Shown: in pieces, positions 1-6,218 of the stretch | Numbering within the stretch: position 1 is the stretch's first letter | Layout of the letters: each line of letters opens with the position of its first letter | NCBI GenBank assembly: GCA_046597185.1 | Contig: JBKJLF010000421.1 | Location: 1-7,912, forward strand | Direction of reading: 5' to 3' | Length of the DNA stretch: 7,912 nt | Origin: CAMBDR01 sp046597185 | Lineage (GTDB): Bacteria > Pseudomonadota > Gammaproteobacteria > Burkholderiales > Burkholderiaceae_D | Translations under genes and position numbers: made by a program | The notes under the pieces: model-generated | What the model saw: the letters and a program-made list of their open reading frames with translations, nothing else | Told to the model about the DNA's origin: nothing | Databases searched by the model: none

Positions 1-672
1 GGCGAAATGTCGCTCTACCTGCAAGCCAAGCTATTGCGTTTTTTGAATGATGGCAAATTTCGCCGTATCGGCAGTGAGCGCGAAATCCAGGTCAATGTGC
101 GCATCATCAGCGCTACCCATCGCAATCTGGAAAAAATGGTGGCCGATGGCGCATTCCGCGAAGATTTATTTTATCGCCTCAATGTGTTGCAACTCACCTT
201 GCCCGCCTTGCGTGAGCGGCTGGAGGATATCCCTTTGTTGACACGCCATTTTATTGAGCGCGCCTGCCAACAAAGCCAGAAACCTTTGTCGCGCTTGAGT
301 AGCGCGGCGCAGGCGGCGCTGCAAGCCTATGCCTGGCCGGGTAATGTACGGCAACTGCAAAATGTGATTTTTCGCGCCATTACCATGTCGGATCATTTAT
401 TGCTGGATTGGGATGACCTGGGTTTGGTCGCCGCCAAACCGGGCGTGGCGGCGAACCCGGCAGCGCCAAGTGACGTTGTCAGTGCTCAGCCAAGCGAGGC
501 CGATTTGTGTCAGGATTGGGAGTTGGCGGTCGCGCAATTTGAGCGCGACCTGTTGCAACGCTTGTATCCGCGCTACCCTTCGTCGCGCAAGCTTGCGGCC
601 CAGGTCAAGATGTCGCACTCGATGATGGCGCTGAAACTGAAGAAGTACGGGCTTGTCAAGCCTGAATCATAG
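1..672 (+). CDS. tyrR: TyrR/PhhR-type transcriptional regulator, 3' part only
   Basis: The 5' end lies outside the window; 223 codons are visible, and the frame is open from base 1 (Gly-Glu precede the first Met, matching the GEM that follows Walker B in sigma-54-type AAA+ proteins). Seen: the second half of the AAA+ domain, with FREDLFYRLNV (residues about 50-60 from the first Met) and the sensor-2 motif WPGNVRQLQN (110-119). A variable linker follows (about 140-165). A C-terminal helix-turn-helix ends the protein, with YPSSRKLA and a KLKKYGL end (190-216). From memory this matches the end of E. coli TyrR (YPSTRKLA, then SH, then KLREYGL) better than Fis-type ends of NtrC-like activators. 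Family role: cytoplasmic DNA-binding regulator of aromatic amino acid metabolism or transport, often with aromatic effectors. Whether it keeps GAFTGA and activates sigma-54, or acts with sigma-70 as TyrR does, cannot be seen. A TyrR-like paralogue is possible. The stop TAG is followed at once by in-frame TAA. Confidence 0.85.
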   Translation, partial: GEMSLYLQAKLLRFLNDGKFRRIGSEREIQVNVRIISATHRNLEKMVADGAFREDLFYRLNVLQLTLPALRERLEDIPLLTRHFIERACQQSQKPLSRLSSAAQAALQAYAWPGNVRQLQNVIFRAITMSDHLLLDWDDLGLVAAKPGVAANPAAPSDVVSAQPSEADLCQDWELAVAQFERDLLQRLYPRYPSSRKLAAQVKMSHSMMALKLKKYGLVKPES

Positions 673-718
673 TAAAAACGGCAGTAAAAACCGCAGCTAA
701 AACTACTTTAAAACCGTT
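671..718. repeat. Degenerate 12-bp tandem repeat between convergent genes
   Basis: Two near-identical units, AGTAAAAACGGC (671-682) and AGTAAAAACCGC (683-694), are followed by two decayed ones, AGCTAAAACTAC (695-706) and TTTAAAACCGTT (707-718). Units 1 and 2 differ at one base and unit 3 differs from unit 2 at four. The array begins inside the tyrR stop codon and runs to the end of the chemoreceptor gene. Because the unit is a multiple of three, the tyrR frame meets stops at 670, 673 and 685. Local duplication by slippage is the simplest explanation. Confidence 0.5.
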
Positions 719-720
719 TT
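675..720. terminator. Possible weak bidirectional terminator between convergent genes
   Basis: AAAACGG (675-681) and CCGTTTT (714-720) are perfect inverted repeats, so a transcript from either strand would end the stem with a short U run. The loop is long (32 nt) and the stem has only three G-C pairs, so it is weak. It overlaps the last two bases of the chemoreceptor stop region. The convergent position supports a terminator; the structure itself is poor evidence. Confidence 0.25.
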
Positions 721-2428
721 AAAATTCCTCCCAGCCATCTTCGACCTTGCTAGCCTTGCCGCCTTTGCTGGAGGCGACCTGCTTGACCGATCGCTGTGTG
801 GCTGGCTTGCTGCCGGGCTTGGCCAGTGCCTGCATGGGTTGGGCCGGGGCAGTCGGTGCCTGGCTGGCAGGGCTAACACGGCCGCTATCGTTTAATTTGA
901 ACACACTCACCACTTCTTCCAGACCATTGGCTTCTTTTTGCAGCATTTCCACTTCTTTGAGCGCCTGTTCGACCAGATGCGCATTTTGCTGGGTCACTTT
1001 GTCCATTTGCGCAATCGCTTCATTGACTTCGCCAATGCCCGAGCTTTGTTCTTTGCTGGCCATGGTGATTTCAGCCATGATGTCGGTGACGCGTTTAACG
1101 CTATCGACCACTTCACTCATGGTCGCGCCCGCTTCGGCCACCAGCTTCATGCCGCCGCCGACTTTTTCAACCGAGTCAGAAATGAGGTGTTTGATTTCTT
1201 TGGCGGCGGCGGCACTGCGTTGTGCCAAATTGCGCACTTCCGTGGCCACCACGGCAAAGCCGCGCCCTTGTTCACCCGCGCGGGCGGCTTCCACCGCCGC
1301 GTTTAAGGCCAAAATATTGGTTTGGAAGGCAATGCCATCAATCACGCTGATAATATCAACGATTTTCTTGGAAGAAGTATTGATCGAATCCATGGTTTCC
1401 ACCACCGCATGCACCACCTTGCCACCTTTTTCGGCAATGATCGACGCCGAGGCCGATAATTGATTGGCCTGTTCTGCATTGTCGGCATTTTGCTGCACGG
1501 TGGACGTGAGTTGCTCCATGGCTGAGGCGGTTTCTTCGAGTGAACTTGATTCTGCCTCGGTGCGCGCTGATAAATCCATATCGCCCGCCGCAATATCGCG
1601 CGAGATATGGACGATGGTGCTGGTAGACTGGCGCACTTGCCCCACGATACGCATCAAACTCTCCGTCATAATCTTGAGTGCCTGCATCAATTCACCGGTT
1701 TCATCGCGCGATTTGACCTGCACCACGCTGGTCAAATCGCCTGCCGCAACGCGCTTGGCAATGGTGACGGCATCATTCAAAGGCAAGGTAATGCTGCGGG
1801 TAATCAGTTGTGAAAAGATAATGCCAATGATCACCGCGATCAGGCCGATCAGCGAATTAATCCACATCAGTTGTTGGCCCGAGGCCACAGCGGCATCGAG
1901 CATGGTGCGCTCTTCGGCTTTTTGTAAATCGACCAGCGCATTGAGTTCTACTAGCATTTGGCGGTAAATCGGGTCGGTGCGGGTGGCAATTACATTGGCC
2001 ACCGCTTCGGTATTGAAGGACAGGGCATAGGTAATGGCTTCAGTGATCGGCCCCTCCAGTTCTTTGTCCAGCCGCTCAATATTGGCAAAGTGCCTTTTTG
2101 CCGCTTCGGATACATCCATCGATTTTAGTTGTTCACGCGCCTCAACAAACGATTTGCGGTGCGCCTTGAGCGCGGCCTCTTCTTTATTCATGCGCTTGGG
2201 ATCGGTGTAGATGCCAATGCTACGGATCGAAACCACGCCCTCCAGTTGGGTCGACTTCATTTTGGTAGTGAGTTCGAGCTTCAAATTGGTGGTTTTAATT
2301 CCCTTGAACAGCTCGCTGCGGTTTTTGCTGCTGATAATGTTGTCAGTGACCAACACCGCGACCAGCAGGGCCAAAATAATGCCAAAACCAACGGAGAGGC
2401 GTGCGCCGATACGTAAATGACTACCCAT
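719..2428 (-). CDS. Methyl-accepting chemotaxis protein (4HB-type sensor, HAMP, CheR tail)
   Basis: Inner-membrane chemoreceptor of 569 residues from the ATG at 2428. Seen: short cytoplasmic N-terminus, membrane segment about 11-32, periplasmic helical region about 33-185 of the size of a four-helix-bundle (4HB_MCP) sensor, second membrane segment about 188-210, HAMP about 211-264, then a signalling coiled coil about 265-510. The hairpin tip is nearly canonical: IDGIAFQTNILALNAAVEAA (363-382), followed by RAGEQGRGFAVVA. SSLEETASAMEQL (295-307) is a typical methylation helix. An Ala/Pro/Lys-rich linker (about 515-563) leads to the end GWEEF, the xWxxF pentapeptide that recruits CheR and CheB. 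It should form trimers of dimers that control CheA through CheW; the ligand is unknown. A TTG at 2443 would add five residues, but ATG 2428 has GGGAA about 8 nt upstream while TTG has nothing. It lies 91 bp downstream of the Cache gene on the same strand, probably co-transcribed. Confidence 0.95.
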   Translation of the reverse strand: MGSHLRIGARLSVGFGIILALLVAVLVTDNIISSKNRSELFKGIKTTNLKLELTTKMKSTQLEGVVSIRSIGIYTDPKRMNKEEAALKAHRKSFVEAREQLKSMDVSEAAKRHFANIERLDKELEGPITEAITYALSFNTEAVANVIATRTDPIYRQMLVELNALVDLQKAEERTMLDAAVASGQQLMWINSLIGLIAVIIGIIFSQLITRSITLPLNDAVTIAKRVAAGDLTSVVQVKSRDETGELMQALKIMTESLMRIVGQVRQSTSTIVHISRDIAAGDMDLSARTEAESSSLEETASAMEQLTSTVQQNADNAEQANQLSASASIIAEKGGKVVHAVVETMDSINTSSKKIVDIISVIDGIAFQTNILALNAAVEAARAGEQGRGFAVVATEVRNLAQRSAAAAKEIKHLISDSVEKVGGGMKLVAEAGATMSEVVDSVKRVTDIMAEITMASKEQSSGIGEVNEAIAQMDKVTQQNAHLVEQALKEVEMLQKEANGLEEVVSVFKLNDSGRVSPASQAPTAPAQPMQALAKPGSKPATQRSVKQVASSKGGKASKVEDGWEEF

Positions 2429-2455
2429 GACAGTGTTTCCCAAAATGGAGACAGG

Positions 2456-2493
2456 GGCGATGCGCGCTCACGAGGCTTGGTGGCGGCATCGCC
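2456..2493 (-). promoter_or_regulatory. Intercistronic GC-rich hairpin between Cache gene and chemoreceptor gene
   Basis: GGCGATGC (2456-2463) and GCATCGCC (2486-2493) form a perfect 8-bp inverted repeat with a 22-nt loop. It sits in the 91-bp gap between the Cache stop (2520) and the chemoreceptor start (2428). No U run follows it on the minus strand, so it does not look like an intrinsic terminator. A stem there could protect the upstream message or set the expression ratio of the two genes, as intercistronic palindromes do in some operons; that role is inference. The dyad itself is certain. Confidence 0.45.
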
Positions 2494-2519
2494 AATGTGA
2501 AAAAAATTATGACAGTAAA

Positions 2520-2978
2520 TTATTTGTAAATACCGACACCAATCAAAACATCATCTACTTTTTCGACATAAGTGGACTTGGGCTCAATCGCCTTGGTCAC
2601 CGTATTGACCCAGACGTAATCGACCCAGCCTTTACCGGTTGGGCTTTTGGCGGTCTTGATTAATTCTTGCACAATGAAGACGCCGTTTTTGTCCTTGATT
2701 TCCAGCAGATTCTTGCCGATCAGTTTGGGGTTGCCGCCGTGGGCCTTGTTATTGCCCTCCATATCGTAGGACATGACATATAAATCGTCTTTGACAAACC
2801 CACCCTTGGGGTCATTGAATTGAGCGAAGGCTTTTTCCTGGCCATCTTTTTTGATGGCTTCCACCGCTCTTTTGGCCAGGGCCATGGCTTCTTCGGCCGT
2901 ACCCTTGGCAACACTGGCAGTGCAAAAGAATACCGTTGCGAACAAGCCAAACACCAATTGGTTGAATATTTTTTTCAT
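2520..2978 (-). CDS. Secreted stand-alone single-Cache domain protein
   Basis: Small periplasmic protein of 152 residues. Seen: a Sec signal peptide (MKK, hydrophobic stretch 5-20, Ser-Val-Ala at 22-24, cleavage expected after A24), leaving about 128 mature residues. These look like one sCache_2-type ligand-binding domain: an N-terminal helix (27-52), then a sheet with FNDPKGGF (54-61), DLYVMSYD (65-72), GWVDYVWVN (117-125) and a conserved end EPKSTYVEKVDDVLIGVGIY (132-151). Cys19 is in the signal peptide but lacks a proper lipobox. There is no membrane anchor or output domain, so it must act as a soluble sensor or binding protein. The start is well supported by AAGGG seven bases upstream. 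The chemoreceptor gene follows 91 bp later, which suggests the protein feeds ligand information to it, or is regulated with it; direct contact is inference. The ligand is unknown. Confidence 0.85.
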   Translation of the reverse strand: MKKIFNQLVFGLFATVFFCTASVAKGTAEEAMALAKRAVEAIKKDGQEKAFAQFNDPKGGFVKDDLYVMSYDMEGNNKAHGGNPKLIGKNLLEIKDKNGVFIVQELIKTAKSPTGKGWVDYVWVNTVTKAIEPKSTYVEKVDDVLIGVGIYK

Positions 2979-2982
2979 AAAA

Positions 2983-3040
2983 GCACCCTTAAAAAGGAAT
3001 CATTCGGAAAGGTCTTTGGGTGCAATCCACCATCAAGACC
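2983..3040 (-). promoter_or_regulatory. Structured 5' leader with possible anti-Shine-Dalgarno switch, Cache gene
   Basis: The Shine-Dalgarno region of the Cache gene reads AAGGGTGC (2990 down to 2983). Upstream in the same leader, GCACCC (3023 down to 3018) is its exact complement over six bases. That segment can also sit in an upstream hairpin: GGTCTT (3040-3035) pairs with AAGACC (3016-3011), and inside it GGTG (3031-3028) pairs with CACC (3022-3019) around GATTG. The two pairings exclude each other, the arrangement expected of a translational switch. A small CCTT/AAGG stem also covers the Shine-Dalgarno. Complementarity is seen; function is inferred and the stems are short. I recognise no known riboswitch class. 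Confidence 0.3.
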
Positions 3041-3282
3041 GGGACAACAGTCATTGCCCAAGTGTAGCGAGGCACCTGTCACTGAGTAAGTCTAACAAAA
3101 AAATGCGGCTTGAGCAGGCTTCTGCGCCAAAAACGTCGATTTAAATTGGTACTGTTGTTGCAAATGATTAACGCAGCTGGTTTTGCAGAGGGCGGCTTTG
3201 GATCTGAATTGAATATGAGATAAGGCCGAAATTGATTTTTACGATAAAGCGTGTCATCGTAATAGGATGGGGGCTTATTCTC

Positions 3283-3313
3283 TTGATATGCTTTGGCCTT
3301 CGGAATTTGTCAA
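3283..3313 (-). promoter_or_regulatory. Candidate sigma-70 promoter upstream of Cache-chemoreceptor unit
   Basis: A perfect -35 hexamer TTGACA lies at 3313-3308 on the minus strand. The best -10 matches are TATCAA (3288-3283, spacing 19, four of six) or CATATC with the ideal spacing of 17 (three of six). Use of this site would give a leader of roughly 300 nt before the Cache start. A perfect -35 box alone is weak evidence. I looked for a flagellar sigma-28 promoter, which would suit a chemotaxis unit, and found no good match. Confidence 0.2.
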
Positions 3314-3336
3314 GCTAGTCGCCCCCGTCACAATGC

Positions 3337-5325
3337 CTATTTTTCATCCAGCGTCTCAATGGCATCCCAATCCGGGGCGGGTGGATCTTTGATGAAGCGC
3401 TCGCAGCGCTCACGGTACATTTCGCTGATCGCATCCTGGGGTAGGGCCATAAAGTGGGCCAAGGCAGTTTCAAATTCCCCGCGCTGCCAGGCCGCCATGG
3501 CCTTGGCATGCTGGCTTAGCTGTGCCTGTTGCGCCTGGCTGAGCTGGCTGTTTGGCGCAAGCAACTGATAAATACGGACCGCTTGCCGTTTGCCTTTCAC
3601 GCGCACCCGATCGAGCTCGCGGAAGGCAAATTCCGGGCAGTGCAAAGCAGTGGCTTCGCTGACGATGATATCTACCTGGTATTTTTTACATAAACTCTCC
3701 AGGCGGGCCGCCAAGTTCACGTTATCACCCAACACCGTATAGTTCAGGCGCGAGTTGGAGCCCACATTGCCCGCCACCACAATGCCGGTATGAATGCCTA
3801 TCCCTATTTTCAGTGCGGGCCAGCCTTGTTGTATAAATGTTTGGTTTAATGTCGCGAGTGCCTGCATCATGTCCAGGGCGCAGCTTAAAGCATGGGCAGG
3901 ATCATCGGGCGCACTGATGGGGGCACCAAACAAGGCCATAATCGCATCGCCAATGTATTTGTCAACCACGCCTTGATGGCTATCGATGATATCGCTCATG
4001 ACGCCAAAACAGGTGTTGAGCATGGCCAGGATTGCGCCCGGTGTCCGCCCTTCGGCCAGCGTGGTAAAGTCACGAATGTCAGAAAACAGGATGCTCACTT
4101 CCCGCTCTTCACCGCCCAGTTCAATTTGGCGCGACAGCAATTCTTGCGCCACCGCAGGCGAGACCACTTTACCCAGTAGTGAGCGAACCTGATCACGCTC
4201 GATTAAACCATGCACCATATTATTAAAGGTGTGCCCGAGTTCGGCAAACTCATCGTGGTAGCCCAAATTACCCACCATTTCATACTGTCCGGCGCGAATT
4301 TTCTCGGCACTGTGCGCCAATTGCAGTAGCGGGCGGGTAACCAGGCGCGCAATCACGCTACCCGCAAAAATGGCAAACAGGCTGGAAAAAACAAATACGC
4401 TCAACAATTTCCAGCGTAGGGCGCGAAAATCGGTCAGCGCTTCATCGAGTGAACGCTGCAATACGGCGCTGACAATGGTGTTTTGCTGGCCCGGGCTGAT
4501 GCGGTCCAGTGGTAGCGCCAGCGTGACATAGTCGCTGCCGAGCAAGGGGATATGGTATATATGGGTGGCGTTGGCTTGCACATGGGCGATAAAGTCGGGC
4601 CGTTGGCGGCGCTCCAGGGTTGATGCCAATAGGCGCGGATGTTGCGCCCCGCTTTTTTGGTGTTGGATCAAGCTCACCTGAGTATGGGTTTGTTGTTCCA
4701 GCTCTTGCGCCAGGCTATCGGTAATGCTAAAGCCGATGCCTACCCAAGCCACTTGTTGTGGCGCATTGAGTGGCACCAACACCATTTGGTAGGCCGCAGC
4801 CCCAATTCGGACGATGCCCGAATTTTCGTTTTGCGGGTGGGCTTGGGCCGCATGCAGCAAGTCGCTATAGTCGGGTTGTTGCCTGGCCATGGTATCGCTT
4901 AATACCTTGCCGTCCAAACCCAATAGCACCATGGAATCGGCATTCAAGCGGCGTTGGTAGCTTTGAAATCCTGAGAGTATGGTTTCGCTATCGCCGGTGC
5001 CGACCAAATTCTTAAAAGCATAGTCGCTGGCGAGTAAGCGCGCGTACTTGCGTAAGGTGGATTCACGTGCGGCCATAATGGTTTGCAGCGTGCGTGCCGT
5101 GAGTTGCAGCGCGATTTCACTGGCTTGTTCTGCGCTACGGTTGGCGGCGCTGTGGATGGTGAAAAAAACCAGGGCTTGCAAACTCATAATCAATAGCATA
5201 ATCACCGCGAGTAAGCGGGTTTGGAAATGCTTGAAGCCAAACCAGGCCCGCCTGTGCGGTTTGCTTGGGCTGGAGTCGGCATGTTTGGCTGCGTGTTTGG
5301 CTGCGTTTTTGGCTGATTTAAGCAT
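3337..5325 (-). CDS. Membrane-bound class III adenylate/guanylate cyclase with dCache-like sensor and HAMP
   Basis: Sensor cyclase of 662 residues, probably making cAMP from ATP. Seen: a basic, Ala/His-rich N-terminus (1-35), membrane segment about 38-57, an extracytoplasmic region about 58-303 of double-Cache size (dCache_3-like by character), second membrane segment about 306-326, HAMP about 327-380, then the catalytic domain about 405-590. Key residues are intact: metal-binding Asp416 (FSDIRDFT) and Asp460 (DKYIGDAIMALFG), purine-selecting Lys456 and Thr530, and Asn537 and Arg541 in NLAARLE. Lys plus Thr is the class IIIb adenylyl cyclase pattern, often bicarbonate-responsive. The tail (about 605-662) resembles the helical repeat and W-D-...-EK ending of other bacterial cyclases of this group. 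The start is fixed by context: the ATG lies 2 bp after the gsiD stop, with no Shine-Dalgarno and no other Met before the membrane segment. Translational coupling to gsiD is likely. Sensed signal unknown; guanylyl cyclase activity is less likely. Confidence 0.9.
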   Translation of the reverse strand: MLKSAKNAAKHAAKHADSSPSKPHRRAWFGFKHFQTRLLAVIMLLIMSLQALVFFTIHSAANRSAEQASEIALQLTARTLQTIMAARESTLRKYARLLASDYAFKNLVGTGDSETILSGFQSYQRRLNADSMVLLGLDGKVLSDTMARQQPDYSDLLHAAQAHPQNENSGIVRIGAAAYQMVLVPLNAPQQVAWVGIGFSITDSLAQELEQQTHTQVSLIQHQKSGAQHPRLLASTLERRQRPDFIAHVQANATHIYHIPLLGSDYVTLALPLDRISPGQQNTIVSAVLQRSLDEALTDFRALRWKLLSVFVFSSLFAIFAGSVIARLVTRPLLQLAHSAEKIRAGQYEMVGNLGYHDEFAELGHTFNNMVHGLIERDQVRSLLGKVVSPAVAQELLSRQIELGGEEREVSILFSDIRDFTTLAEGRTPGAILAMLNTCFGVMSDIIDSHQGVVDKYIGDAIMALFGAPISAPDDPAHALSCALDMMQALATLNQTFIQQGWPALKIGIGIHTGIVVAGNVGSNSRLNYTVLGDNVNLAARLESLCKKYQVDIIVSEATALHCPEFAFRELDRVRVKGKRQAVRIYQLLAPNSQLSQAQQAQLSQHAKAMAAWQRGEFETALAHFMALPQDAISEMYRERCERFIKDPPAPDWDAIETLDEK
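5282..5317 (-). repeat. 12-bp tandem repeat in 5' end of cyclase gene
   Basis: TGTTTGGCTGCG occurs twice exactly on the plus strand (5282-5293, 5294-5305) and a third, decayed copy follows (5306-5317, nine of twelve bases). On the coding strand this encodes the low-complexity stretch KNAAKHAAKHA near residue 6-16, before the first membrane segment. The unit keeps the frame, so copy-number change would only lengthen or shorten a cytoplasmic tail. Confidence 0.6.
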
Positions 5326-5327
5326 GG

Positions 5328-6212
5328 CTATTGTTGATCAATTTTAGGGTCGAGCGCATCACGCAGCCCATCGCCCATTAAATTAAACGCCAGCACCGTC
5401 AGAAAAATCGCAATACTGGGAAAGAGCGCAATATGCGGCGCATTGACCATATCGGCGCGCGCTTCATTGAGCATGGCACCCCATTCCGGCGTGGGTGATT
5501 GCGCGCCCAGCCCTAAAAACGACAGGCTGGCGGCGGTAATGATGGAAGTGCCAATGCGCATCGAAAAATACACCACAATCGATGAAATCGTGCCCGGCAA
5601 AATATGGCGCAATAAAATCGTGCGGTCATTGGCACCGATGCTGCGCACCGCTTCCACAAAGGTCAGGTGCTTTAGCGCCAGGGTATTGCCGCGCACCAGC
5701 CGCGCAAAAGTGGGGATACTGAAAATGGCGACGGCGATAATCACATTCACCATGCCATTGCCCAGCACCGCCACAATGCCGATGGCCAGTAAAATACCGG
5801 GGAAGGCCAGCAACACATCGCACAGGCGCATAATAATCCGATCCGCCCAGCTTTCGTAATAACCGGCCAGCAAACCCATTAAGGTGCCAAGCAGCGCACC
5901 CACTGCCACCGAACTAAAGCCCGCCGCCAGCGAAATACGCGCGCCCATCAAAATCCGGCTAAAAATATCGCGCCCCAGTGCATCCACCCCAAACCAATGC
6001 GCTTTTGATGGTAGCGCGTTGAGCGCATCGTAATCAAAATAATTTTCCGCATCATACGGCACCAGCCACGGAGCCAGCACTGCCGCCAACACCAACAGGC
6101 CGATAAAGCCGCTGGCAGCCAAGGCCAGGTGCTGGCGCTTGAATTTGCGCCAAAACTCGCGCCATGGGGTGCGGATGGCGGTTTGAGTCGTGTCGGTCTT
6201 GGGTGAATTCAT
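5328..6212 (-). CDS. gsiD: Peptide/glutathione ABC importer permease GsiD
   Basis: Inner-membrane permease of 294 residues (E. coli GsiD is about 303), one half of the channel of a DppC/GsiD-type importer. Seen: a cytoplasmic N-terminus with RTPWREFWRKFKRQH (14-28), a first membrane segment about 30-50, the periplasmic loop VPYDAENYFDYDALN (51-65), which I recognise from GsiD, then HWFGVDALGRDIFSR (72-86). A BPD_transp_1 domain with five further hydrophobic segments follows. The EAA loop that docks the ATPase is at about 185-206 (FVEAVRSIGANDRTILLRHILP region). The ending GLRDALDPKI is typical of the family. The gene starts 6 bp after the gsiC stop and ends 2 bp before the cyclase ATG; neither junction shows a Shine-Dalgarno, so coupled translation is likely. 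Glutathione as substrate is inferred by similarity; other short peptides are possible. Confidence 0.9.
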   Translation of the reverse strand: MNSPKTDTTQTAIRTPWREFWRKFKRQHLALAASGFIGLLVLAAVLAPWLVPYDAENYFDYDALNALPSKAHWFGVDALGRDIFSRILMGARISLAAGFSSVAVGALLGTLMGLLAGYYESWADRIIMRLCDVLLAFPGILLAIGIVAVLGNGMVNVIIAVAIFSIPTFARLVRGNTLALKHLTFVEAVRSIGANDRTILLRHILPGTISSIVVYFSMRIGTSIITAASLSFLGLGAQSPTPEWGAMLNEARADMVNAPHIALFPSIAIFLTVLAFNLMGDGLRDALDPKIDQQ

Positions 6213-6218
6213 GGCAGC

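Larger units (their letters stand above)
2979..3336. other. Non-coding gap between cyclase gene and Cache gene
   Basis: This 358-bp stretch separates two minus-strand genes. I see no credible coding region: short plus-strand open frames enter it only as extensions of frames antisense to the Cache gene. It holds the Cache leader (2983-3040), a candidate promoter (3283-3313), a perfect 7-bp dyad TTACGAT/ATCGTAA with a 10-nt spacer (3239-3262), and a distant pair GGGGGC (3269-3274) and GCCCCC (3321-3326). I find no convincing intrinsic terminator after the cyclase stop, so read-through from the transporter operon cannot be excluded. Confidence 0.6.

Noticed and set aside
747..1463. Plus-strand open frame of 238 codons opposite the chemoreceptor gene
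   Set aside because: It is the antisense shadow of a strongly recognisable chemoreceptor signalling domain, has no recognisable domain, and shows a composition rich in Ser/Thr/Ala/Leu typical of such shadows.
2429..2443. TTG start at 2443 for the chemoreceptor
   Set aside because: It has no upstream ribosome site, whereas ATG at 2428 has GGGAA at a suitable distance; the five extra residues match nothing I know in the family.
2470..2520. Sigma-28 type promoter for the chemoreceptor (GGCGATGC resembling GCCGATAA)
   Set aside because: No TAAA box at the required spacing; the bases are better explained as an arm of the 8-bp hairpin.
2820..3144. Two overlapping plus-strand frames running from the Cache gene into the gap
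   Set aside because: Both begin antisense to the signal peptide region of the Cache gene and have no ribosome site or recognisable features.
3269..3326. GGGGGC/GCCCCC pair as a terminator of the cyclase operon
   Set aside because: The loop is about 46 nt and no U run follows on the minus strand.
5443..5859. Plus-strand open frame of 138 codons opposite gsiD
   Set aside because: gsiD is recognisable over the whole stretch; no family or start signal supports a second gene on the other strand.
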